Source of the DNA: JBHJGU01 sp050331475
GTDB taxonomy: Bacteria; Pseudomonadota; Alphaproteobacteria; Caulobacterales; Maricaulaceae
Assembly: GCA_050331475.1 (NCBI GenBank)
Contig: JBHJGU010000117.1
Coordinates: 1 to 8,804, forward strand
Direction: 5' to 3'
DNA length: 8,804 nucleotides
The notes beneath the pieces are model-generated. The model searched no databases. It saw only the letters and a program-made list of their open reading frames with translations, and had not been told where the DNA came from. Within the stretch, counting starts at the first letter, position 1. The number at the start of each line of letters is the position of its first letter. The translations under genes and the position numbers were made by a program. Positions 1-5,186 of this stretch are shown piece after piece.

Positions 1-540
1 CGCCGCGCCAGAGCCGCCAAACGCCCCGCTGAACATGGCGTCGATGACAGTGTGGGCCTCGTTGCGCGCTTGCGCGATCACCACCCCCTTACCCCCGGCT
101 AGTCCGTCCGCCTTGAGCACGTAAGGCCCCGGGCGATCGGCGATGTAGGCCTTCGCCGCGTCGCGATCGGTGAAGACGGCGTAACCAGCGGTGGGCACGC
201 CGGCCTTCGCCATGATCGCCTTCGCATAGGCCTTGGAGGACTCGATCCGCGCGGCTTTGGCGGAGGGGCCGAAGACGGCGATCCCCTCGGCGCTCAAGCG
301 ATCCGCCAAACCCGCCGCCAGCGGCGCCTCGGGCCCCACCACAACAAGATCGACCGCGCGCGCTTTCGCCAACGCAACTTGGCCCTCCACATCTTCAGGT
401 TTGACCGGAACACAGTCGCCCAAACGGCGCATACCGGGATTGCCAGGCGCGCAAATCAAGGTGTCAACGCTGGGGCTTTGGGCGAGACGCCAGGCCAGCG
501 CGTGTTCGCGCCCGCCCGCGCCGACGAGTTGGACGCGCAT
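1..540 (-). CDS. purD: Phosphoribosylamine--glycine ligase (GAR synthetase), N-terminal part, cut by window edge
   Basis: This is the first 180 codons of GAR synthetase, the cytoplasmic ATP-grasp enzyme that joins glycine to 5-phosphoribosylamine in de novo purine synthesis. Seen directly: a nucleotide-fold start with the GAGGREHALAW motif (residues 7-17), APGNPG (31-36), VVGPEAPL (67-74), GPSAKAARIESSKAYAK (91-107) and the ATP-grasp lysine segment VLKADGLAGGKGVV (141-154). All are hallmarks of PurD in the expected order and spacing. The start is the ATG at 540-538, with AGGAG at 553-549 and an 8-base spacer. The family is usually about 420-430 residues, so more than half lies beyond position 1. 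It is separated from the upstream membrane-protein gene by a 164-base spacer with a probable terminator and hairpins, so it is probably transcribed on its own. Identification is secure; no defect is visible in the part present. Confidence 0.97.
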   Translation of the reverse strand, partial: MRVQLVGAGGREHALAWRLAQSPSVDTLICAPGNPGMRRLGDCVPVKPEDVEGQVALAKARAVDLVVVGPEAPLAAGLADRLSAEGIAVFGPSAKAARIESSKAYAKAIMAKAGVPTAGYAVFTDRDAAKAYIADRPGPYVLKADGLAGGKGVVIAQARNEAHTVIDAMFSGAFGGSGAA

Positions 541-569
541 GGATGCGGCTCCTGTTTCGGCTGCGCCTC

Positions 570-598
570 GCCATAGGCCGGGGACGGCCCGAGGGCAA
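570..598 (-). promoter_or_regulatory. Possible purD promoter (weak sigma70-like)
   Basis: On the minus strand, TTGCCC (598-593) and TATGGC (575-570) are separated by exactly 17 bases. The start point would be near 563, leaving a leader of about 20 bases that contains the AGGAG ribosome site. The -35 box is acceptable and the -10 box is poor. The -35 overlaps one arm of the inverted repeat at 589-632. This is a pattern match only. Confidence 0.25.
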
Positions 599-632
599 GG
601 CGCGGACGCCGCCAGAGAACGGCGTCCCTCGG
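589..632 (-). repeat. Nested inverted repeat (GC-rich hairpin) upstream of purD
   Basis: The inner repeat is a perfect 8-base stem, GGACGCCG (611-604 read as plus 604-611) with its complement at 620-627, around an 8-base loop. A second 7-base pair of arms, CCGAGGG/CCCTCGG, sits at 589-595 and 626-632 and shares two bases with the inner stem, so the two helices compete at their junction. There is no T-run on either side, so it is not a standard intrinsic terminator. It could be an extra transcription stop, an operator or a leader structure; I do not recognise it as a known riboswitch class. Confidence 0.45.
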
Positions 633-675
633 AGTCAGACCCGACCCGCCCGGGTTCGTCGGCCGAAGCGCCCGG

Positions 676-703
676 TAAAAACGCGGCCGCCTAAACTCGG
701 CGC
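676..703 (-). terminator. Probable rho-independent terminator after the membrane-protein gene
   Basis: Immediately after the TAG stop at 707-705, the minus strand can form GCGCCG / CGG(C)CGC, a 6-pair stem with one bulged C and an 8-base loop (AGTTTAGG), followed by GTTTTTA. Position and T-run fit the end of the hydrolase/membrane-protein transcription unit. The bulge and short stem keep confidence moderate. Confidence 0.45.
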
Positions 704-704
704 T

Positions 705-1247
705 CTATTCGCCCCTCAGGCCCCGCGTCGTCCATTCATTGTCCGGTGGCTCGGCGAAGACCACCTGTTCGCCGTCCATCAGCGTCACGAAGGGCGCGTC
801 CGTGACGCCCAAGGTCACCGACGCATCACCCTCCCACTGGCGGAAGAATGAGCCGCCGCCGGGTTCCGCTAGCAGCATGAACGTTTGATGGCCTTGGGCG
901 TCGAGCGTAATCAGCGCGTTGGCGTAACCGTTCATGGTGCCGTAGCCGCTGCGTTCGGTGTTGGTTTCATCGAACATCAAGATCCCCGCCATGGACCGGC
1001 CGGTCTGTCGTAATTCGCCGTTGATCGACGGCTCTGGCAGGTCGCCCGCGATGATCACCCGGTCGACGCCGTTTTTGTCGACCAAGCGAAGCTCCTCCAA
1101 CCGCAAAAAGCTCGGCGATGAGGCGGCGTCGAGCCGATCGCCATGGTTCATCAGCACAAACACCAGCGCGACTGCGGTGGCCGCAAATGCGAATATCGCT
1201 AAGCGAAAGCGGTTTTCCAAGTGTTCAAGACGCGCCTCTACAGACAT
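705..1247 (-). CDS. Single-pass membrane protein of unknown function
   Basis: This 180-residue protein is not one I can assign to a named family. Seen directly: a short charged N-terminus with heptad-like leucines (EARLEHLENRFR, residues 4-15), one clear hydrophobic membrane segment (about 16-33), then a soluble domain. That domain opens with LRLEELRLVDKNGVDRVIIAG (about 48-68) and continues with several short beta-like stretches ending in charged or glycine-rich turns. The orientation is probably N-in with the domain in the periplasm (inference). The 'LVDKNG..R..I' stretch recalls loosely related membrane-anchored beta-rich proteins of unknown role. The start is well supported by AGGAG six bases before the ATG. 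It lies 57 bases downstream of the CocE-like hydrolase on the same strand with no terminator between, so the two are probably co-transcribed. It has no catalytic motif or cysteine pair that would suggest an enzyme. Confidence 0.85.
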   Translation of the reverse strand: MSVEARLEHLENRFRLAIFAFAATAVALVFVLMNHGDRLDAASSPSFLRLEELRLVDKNGVDRVIIAGDLPEPSINGELRQTGRSMAGILMFDETNTERSGYGTMNGYANALITLDAQGHQTFMLLAEPGGGSFFRQWEGDASVTLGVTDAPFVTLMDGEQVVFAEPPDNEWTTRGLRGE

Positions 1248-1304
1248 CGGAGGCTCCTAGGGTTAAGGCTCAAACGTTCAGGCGACCAGCCAAAGCGCAC
1301 GCCG

Positions 1305-3197
1305 CTATTCCACCACGGGCAGCACCAAATAGCTGGGGTGCTCAGCGGTGTGATGGACCGCGGAGGTCGCGACAACGCCCTCGGTCTCATCGACGACATC
1401 CCCGCCCGTATTCAAATTCCGCACAAATTTGGGGAAGTTCGAGCCCGCAATCTCCACCCGAATGCGGTGGCCTTTGTCGAACACGATCGAGCTTGTCATG
1501 GGCGTGAAATCGAGCGCGTAGATCTCGTCTGGGGTCATGAACACCTCCTGGTCATAACCTTCCCGATACCGGGCGCGCAGAATCGTGTCGTCGACGATGT
1601 AAGCGGCGCCGTCGGGGTGCACGTCCACCAGCTTGACCGCGAAATCCGCGTCCTTGGCGTCCGAGGACACATGCAGCAGCGCGTCGGTAAAACCGGTGAC
1701 TTCAAGCGGTTCCTCGAGCGGATCGGAGGTGTAGACCAACACGTCAGCCCGGGCGGAGACCGAGCGCTGGGCGCGCGGGCCGGGCTGAACGATGCCGCCA
1801 TTGCAGCAATCGCCCCCGCCAATGGTCAGAACCGGGTTGAGCGGATCCGCGGCGAACCGGTCGGTCGGCTGGTCGCCCTCGGGCGGATCAAAGCTGAGCT
1901 TGCCGTCGCCATAATGACTGTTGGCCGCGCCCTCGGAGTGGAGGTAGAGCTTTTTCGCCTCGGCGCCTTGGGGCGGCCAAGTCTCGTCACTGCGCCATTC
2001 GCCCGCGCCAAGCGTATAGTATTGCACCTTTGGGATGTCGGCGGTCCAAGCGGTGTGGTCATCCTTCAACCAATGGTCAAACCATTGATAGACCAGACCG
2101 ATCGTATCAAAGCTGGTGTCACCGACATTAAGCTCGCCCACCTCATAGTCTGGGCCGTAGTCCAAAAACCGGCAATGCACATTGGGTCCGGCGACGACAT
2201 ATTGGTTGTCGCGCACCAATTCGGTGTCGCCGTTTTCGCGCACATGGTTGAAGAGCGCCATGTTCGGCCCGATCGAGACGTCGTACCAGGAATTGAACCA
2301 CAGCGCCGGCACGCCCCAACCCATATCGTCATGGTAGAGCCCGCCCTCATACCAACCCGGATCATTGGGCTTGCGCGGGATGAAGGCCTCGAACGTGCCC
2401 GGCGGCTCGCCGAGATCCGACAAGAGCTCCGTCACCGGTAGGTGCTTGATCTGTTTCGTCCAATCCACCTCCGGCTTGGTCGCGGCCAGATCATTGTATC
2501 CGCCAATGTGCGCCCGGGTTTCCGGATCCAAACCGCCGGGGATTTGCGCGCGCAGCGGGTTGTCCACGTTATAAAGCCAGACGAAGAACAGATTCCGCTC
2601 CACCCCACCGGTGTACCAATTCCCCTGCTCGTAGAATTCGCCCACTCGGCCGATGCCCGCGCCCGAAGCCATGGGGACCATGGCGGCGTGGGCGGGATGC
2701 GCTTGAGCGGCGAGCGCAAGCTGCCATTCCGCCGATGACGAACAGCCGATAGTGCCCACCTTGCCGTTCGACCAGTCTTGCTCGGCGATCCAGTCGAGTG
2801 CGTCATAGCCGTCGGTTTGGGGATAGCCGAGGATCTCGAACTCACCTTCGGAGTAATACCGTCCGCGCTCGTTTTGCAGCACGAACGCGTAACCGCGGGA
2901 GACCGCCTCCACCGCTTGGCGCAGGCGCGTTCCCGCCAATTCGTTGAAATTGTACGGCGTGCGCCAAAAGATCGTCGGAAGCGGCCCTTCGGCGTCCTTC
3001 GGTCGGTAGATGTTGCTCGCCAGCCCAACCCCATCGCGCATGGGCACCAGAACTTTGACTTCGGCGTCGGCCAGCTCGGCGAGTTCCTCTCGCAAGGCCT
3101 CGTCGGAGTATTTCGCATAGTCCTGCGCGCTCACGCTTAGAGCCGCGCCCAGCGCTAAGACACTCGCGACGATTGCGCGACCCAAATGATTGATCAT
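1305..3197 (-). CDS. Exported CocE/NonD family hydrolase (S15-type alpha/beta hydrolase)
   Basis: The 630-residue protein starts with a clear signal peptide (MINHLGRAIVASVLALGAAL, then SVSA before QDYAKY), so it should be periplasmic or secreted. The fold is that of X-Pro dipeptidyl peptidase/cocaine esterase enzymes: a hydrolase domain with VKVLVPMRDGVGLASNIYRP (47-66), RGYAFVLQNERGRYYSEGEF (101-120), nucleophile elbow GTIGCSSSAEWQ (148-159; Ser153 probable nucleophile), Asp306 in FNSWYD, His341 in VVAGPNVH, then a C-terminal jelly-roll domain (from about 410) with GGGDCCNGG (460-468) and KGHRIRVEIAGSNFPKF (575-591). Family members cleave acyl esters, amides or N-terminal X-Pro dipeptides; the substrate cannot be read from sequence. 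The elbow departs from the common GxSYxG form (see findings). Start: GGGAGGG about five bases before the ATG, behind a sigma70-like promoter. The downstream membrane-protein gene probably shares its mRNA. Confidence 0.93.
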   Translation of the reverse strand: MINHLGRAIVASVLALGAALSVSAQDYAKYSDEALREELAELADAEVKVLVPMRDGVGLASNIYRPKDAEGPLPTIFWRTPYNFNELAGTRLRQAVEAVSRGYAFVLQNERGRYYSEGEFEILGYPQTDGYDALDWIAEQDWSNGKVGTIGCSSSAEWQLALAAQAHPAHAAMVPMASGAGIGRVGEFYEQGNWYTGGVERNLFFVWLYNVDNPLRAQIPGGLDPETRAHIGGYNDLAATKPEVDWTKQIKHLPVTELLSDLGEPPGTFEAFIPRKPNDPGWYEGGLYHDDMGWGVPALWFNSWYDVSIGPNMALFNHVRENGDTELVRDNQYVVAGPNVHCRFLDYGPDYEVGELNVGDTSFDTIGLVYQWFDHWLKDDHTAWTADIPKVQYYTLGAGEWRSDETWPPQGAEAKKLYLHSEGAANSHYGDGKLSFDPPEGDQPTDRFAADPLNPVLTIGGGDCCNGGIVQPGPRAQRSVSARADVLVYTSDPLEEPLEVTGFTDALLHVSSDAKDADFAVKLVDVHPDGAAYIVDDTILRARYREGYDQEVFMTPDEIYALDFTPMTSSIVFDKGHRIRVEIAGSNFPKFVRNLNTGGDVVDETEGVVATSAVHHTAEHPSYLVLPVVE

Positions 3198-3245
3198 GCT
3201 TCCCTCCCCGACGTCGGCGAGCGATCCTCATCTCGACGCGGGCGG

Positions 3246-3274
3246 AGTATTCTTAGGAAGCCACGTTTTGGCAA
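3246..3274 (-). promoter_or_regulatory. Candidate sigma70-like promoter for the CocE-like hydrolase
   Basis: On the minus strand, TTGCCA (3274-3269) and AATACT (3251-3246) are separated by exactly 17 bases. Transcription would begin near 3238, about 40 bases before the hydrolase ATG at 3197, leaving room for its GGGAGGG ribosome site. It lies between the csbD terminator and the hydrolase, which is where a promoter is needed. Confidence 0.45.
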
Positions 3275-3335
3275 CCGGGGTTCAGCGTCCACATGCGGAG
3301 CGCACCCAGATAAATAAACACGCAAAAGGCAGGCG

Positions 3336-3360
3336 AAAAAAAGTGGACGCCGAAGCGCCC
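3336..3360 (-). terminator. Rho-independent terminator of the yqaE-csbD operon
   Basis: The minus strand reads GGGCGC-TTCG-GCGTCC-AC-TTTTTTT, a 6-pair stem (one G-U) capped by a stable UUCG tetraloop and followed two bases later by seven T. It begins 23 bases after the csbD TAA stop at 3386-3384 and isolates the stress operon from the hydrolase promoter. Confidence 0.85.
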
Positions 3361-3383
3361 GTTTATGAGTGGAGAAACTTGTT

Positions 3384-3563
3384 TTAATCGGCGGCGTCGC
3401 TGACCGCGTCTTTAGCATCGCCCAAGCCTTTTCGCGCTTTACCTTCTGCTTGATCAGCACGGCCTTCCGATTTTAACTTTTCGTCTTCAGTAACCGCGCC
3501 GGCTGCCTCTTTCGCTTTGCCTTTGACGTTGTCTGCGGTCCCTTTGATATGTTCTTTATCCAT
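3384..3563 (-). CDS. CsbD-family stress protein
   Basis: This encodes 59 residues, the usual length for the CsbD family of small, abundant, hydrophilic stress proteins of unknown biochemical role. The protein shows the family pattern DKEHIKGTADNVKGKAKEAAG (2-22), KLKSEGRADQAEGKARK (29-45) and an alanine/aspartate-rich end. It has no cysteine, aromatic residue or membrane segment and should be flexible or helical in the cytoplasm. The reading frame extends upstream to 3629, but the ATG at 3563-3561 is chosen because AAGGAGA lies five bases before it and family similarity starts there; the longer form would overlap the preceding gene. It sits 22 bases after the Pmp3/YqaE gene and 23 bases before a strong terminator, so it is the last gene of a two-gene operon. 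The EcfG-type promoter upstream indicates general stress control, in line with CsbD being a sigmaB-controlled protein in Bacillus. Confidence 0.95.
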   Translation of the reverse strand: MDKEHIKGTADNVKGKAKEAAGAVTEDEKLKSEGRADQAEGKARKGLGDAKDAVSDAAD

Positions 3564-3585
3564 GACGGTCTCCTTTTCACTTAGT

Positions 3586-3759
3586 TTATGCGATCGCGTC
3601 GCGCCGACGCGCGATGATCCACACGGCATGGACGATGCCCGGGATGTACCCTGACACCGTCAGCAAGATATTGATCCAGAATTGCGCGCCAAACCCGACT
3701 TGAAGAAAGACCCCGACAGGCGGCAACAAAATTGACAGTATTATTCGAACTAAGTCCAT
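3586..3759 (-). CDS. Pmp3/YqaE (UPF0057) family small membrane protein
   Basis: This 57-residue gene is short enough to be missed by length-filtered ORF calling. The translation begins MDLVRIILSILLPPVGVFLQ and continues with VGFGAQFWINILLTVSGYIP, GIVHAVWIIARRRDAIA. The LPPVGVFLQ.G, FWINILLT and GYIPGIVHA.W motifs are diagnostic of the Pmp3/YqaE family: two-helix inner-membrane proteolipids (helices about 4-20 and 27-50) linked in yeast, plants and bacteria to salt, osmotic and membrane-potential stress. The positively charged RRR tail should face the cytoplasm. The ATG at 3759-3757 is preceded by GAGGG at a nine-base spacing. It is the first gene after the EcfG-type promoter and is followed after 22 bases by the CsbD gene. 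Both gene families recur in bacterial general-stress regulons. The exact physiological role of bacterial members is not established. Confidence 0.95.
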   Translation of the reverse strand: MDLVRIILSILLPPVGVFLQVGFGAQFWINILLTVSGYIPGIVHAVWIIARRRDAIA

Positions 3760-3877
3760 TGTTTAACCCTCATCGTCCAGAGCTTAGGCGTCTATCGCCG
3801 ATATTGCGTTGACCGCACACATCTGTCTGTTCGCCGTAAAACGAATTGATGGGTCGGCGATTATACCGCAAATTATC

Positions 3878-3902
3878 AACGCCGCACTGATCCAGAGGTT
3901 CC
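3878..3902 (-). promoter_or_regulatory. Sigma-EcfG (general stress response) promoter for yqaE-csbD
   Basis: On the minus strand GGAAC (3902-3898) is followed after exactly 16 bases by CGTT (3881-3878), matching the known EcfG consensus GGAAC-N16/17-CGTT of the alphaproteobacterial general stress response. It lies between the SNase-like stop codon and the stress operon and points into the operon. The predicted start near 3870 leaves a leader of roughly 110 bases before the yqaE ATG. The gene content independently fits the regulon. Confidence 0.8.
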
Positions 3903-3934
3903 ATGGATCTTAAGACGCCCAGCCCTGCAGCGGC

Positions 3935-4384
3935 TTAACTCGGCGGGCACCAGTCCGGCCTTGGCTCCTCGCCATACACATAGGTTCGACCAAAACCGAA
4001 GGCGGCGGCGACTGTGCGGTAGTCCGTCGGCCCCAATTGAGCGCGGCCCAGGGGACGCCCGAACGGATCAATCTGACCGCTGGCCGTGAAGGTGACGGCC
4101 CCGGTTCCGGCTAAGGTCTGCGCCCAAACCTTTGCCGCCCGCCCCAAGGTCAGCTCCGCCTCGCATCGAGCGCCATGGGGGCCGCGACGGGCCTCGGGCG
4201 CGCCGAAATCGGCAATCCGACATCGGCCGGACCAATCGCCGAACCGGCAATGCAAGGTGTCTGCGTCCGCCGCCCCGGTAATCACAAGCGCCGCCCCCTT
4301 TGGGATCACCGGCCGCTCAGCCCAGCCGCCCAGCGCTATTCCCAAACCAACTGTACGTGCAAAAAGCAAAACCGCTCGCGCCAT
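3935..4384 (-). CDS. Small exported staphylococcal-nuclease-fold (SNase/thermonuclease-like) protein
   Basis: The 149-residue protein has an N-terminal hydrophobic segment (about 4-20), likely a signal peptide or anchor, then a compact SNase-like domain. Matches to staphylococcal nuclease: DADT (40-43, for the D-G-D-T calcium loop), CRI with Arg56 (for Arg35), APE with Glu64 (for Glu43) at the same eight-residue spacing, and DPFGRPLGRA with Arg110 (for Arg87). So both catalytic arginines and the glutamate are present. The calcium-ligand Asp40 of the usual G-I-D-A-P-E is replaced by Gly61 (DFGAPE). Cysteines 46, 55, 74 and 146 could form two disulfides in the periplasm. The ATG at 4384-4382 is the first possible one after an in-frame TAA but has no recognisable ribosome site. 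It lies 71 bases after the thioredoxin-like gene and may be translated from the same mRNA. A non-nucleolytic SNase-fold role is possible. Confidence 0.75.
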   Translation of the reverse strand: MARAVLLFARTVGLGIALGGWAERPVIPKGAALVITGAADADTLHCRFGDWSGRCRIADFGAPEARRGPHGARCEAELTLGRAAKVWAQTLAGTGAVTFTASGQIDPFGRPLGRAQLGPTDYRTVAAAFGFGRTYVYGEEPRPDWCPPS

Positions 4385-4455
4385 CCCGACGACTTAGCGG
4401 CGTTTGGTTTGATGGACTACGCATTAAAGGTTGAGCAGGCCCGTGAACCGCCGCC

Positions 4456-4995
4456 TCACCGCCATTTAATCGAACAGCCCAGAGCGGCGTGCTGCTCTGC
4501 GGGGCCTGCGCCGGTTTCTGCCACCAGCGTCATAGCATTGACGAGCTCAGGCGTACGCGTCCCGACCGCGCTCGGCGCTCCGCCGCGGTCGTCCAACCGG
4601 CCGCGATAGCGTAGCCGGCTATCGGGACCCAAGCCGAAGAATTCCGGCGTGCACACGGCGCCATAGGCGCGCGCCACGGATTGGTCTTCGTCCAGCAAAT
4701 AGGGAAAGCCGAAGCCATGGGCCTGGGCGAACTCGGCCATACGCGCAGGCGCATCCGCCGGATAGGCCGCATAGTCGTTTGACATCACCGCGAACAGCGC
4801 AACGCCTTGGGCTTTCAGGGTCGCCGCATCGGCCACAAGCTCCGTGATCACGCGTTTGACGTAGGGGCAATGATTGCAAATGAACGCGACCACTGCGCCG
4901 TTCGACCCCATCGCTTCGGACAAGCGCACCCGCGCGCCATCCAAATCCGGCAGATCGAAGTCCGGAGCCGCGTCGCCCAATGCTAAGTCCGCCAT
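4456..4995 (-). CDS. Thioredoxin-fold, peroxiredoxin-like protein (PRX_like1 / AhpC-TSA type)
   Basis: The 179-residue cytoplasmic protein has the thioredoxin-fold opening LGDAAPDFDLPDLDG (6-20) and the active-site motif FICNHCPYVK (38-47), giving a redox C40-N-H-C43 pair where ordinary peroxiredoxins have a single peroxidatic cysteine. It also has the cis-Pro segment VCTPEFF (114-120) and ends in LGCSIKWR, the C-terminal signature common in the PRX_like1 group. The arrangement suggests a thiol-disulfide oxidoreductase or atypical peroxidase; the physiological substrate is not known for the group. Two extra cysteines, C115 and C174, are part of family motifs and may act in resolving disulfides. 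The start is firm: GGAGGAGG six bases before the ATG. It diverges from the tricorn-like gene with a 191-base shared spacer and precedes the SNase-like gene on the same strand. There is no signal peptide. Confidence 0.92.
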   Translation of the reverse strand: MADLALGDAAPDFDLPDLDGARVRLSEAMGSNGAVVAFICNHCPYVKRVITELVADAATLKAQGVALFAVMSNDYAAYPADAPARMAEFAQAHGFGFPYLLDEDQSVARAYGAVCTPEFFGLGPDSRLRYRGRLDDRGGAPSAVGTRTPELVNAMTLVAETGAGPAEQHAALGCSIKWR

Positions 4996-5186
4996 GGCGG
5001 TCCTCCTCCCAAACTGTTTTCGGTAGGGTTGATCATGGATGGGTCAGAATCAATCCGCTCTGCGCTGTCGCGGCTTCGTTAAAGAAAAATAAAATTCCCA
5101 CGGTTGCGCCCCGCCGTTTCATCGCGTCTGTTATCGTCGCACAATCACGTCCGCGGTATGAGCGGTCACCAAACAGGGGAGAGGGT
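4996..5186. other. Divergent intergenic region between the thioredoxin-like and tricorn-like genes
   Basis: This 191-base spacer must hold promoters for both outward genes. It contains an AT-rich patch (5077-5097) that stands out in the GC-rich surroundings and includes TTAA-N7-TAAA (5079-5093), one mismatch from the CtrA recognition form TTAA-N7-TTAA, and a TAAAAT hexamer (5090-5095) without a matching -35. For the minus gene a TTGATT near 5050 has no convincing -10. I therefore call no defined promoter here. The plus-strand reading frame is open from 4980, but this part has no protein-like features and is treated as non-coding. Confidence 0.6.

Noticed and set aside
604..627. Purine-sensing or ZTP riboswitch upstream of purD
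   Set aside because: The conserved sequences expected for purine or ZTP aptamers are not visible; only simple stems are present.
650..675. Repeat family suggested by the shared 12-mer CCGAAGCGCCCG here and at 3350-3361
   Set aside because: Only two copies, in GC-rich hairpin arms; the flanks differ and there is no larger repeat unit.
1221..2441. 406-codon open frame on the plus strand opposite the CocE-like hydrolase
   Set aside because: It is the antisense shadow of a well-supported gene in GC-rich DNA; the translation shows no domain or ribosome site.
3564..3629. Upstream extension of CsbD by 22 residues
   Set aside because: It would overlap the yqaE-like gene and lacks a ribosome site, while the internal ATG has AAGGAGA five bases before it.
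3784..3822. 12-codon ATG frame in the leader of the yqaE-like gene, considered as a regulatory upstream ORF
   Set aside because: No clear ribosome site and no composition typical of leader peptides; frames this short arise by chance.
3860..3865. Perfect TATAAT on the minus strand as an independent sigma70 promoter for yqaE
   Set aside because: The -35 region at 17-base spacing reads AGTGCG, far from consensus; mentioned only as a possible secondary element.
4980..5186. N-terminal extension of the tricorn-like frame by 69 codons
   Set aside because: The extra residues have no family similarity, would bury the signal peptide, and overlap the divergent gene; a purine-rich ribosome site sits right before the ATG at 5187.
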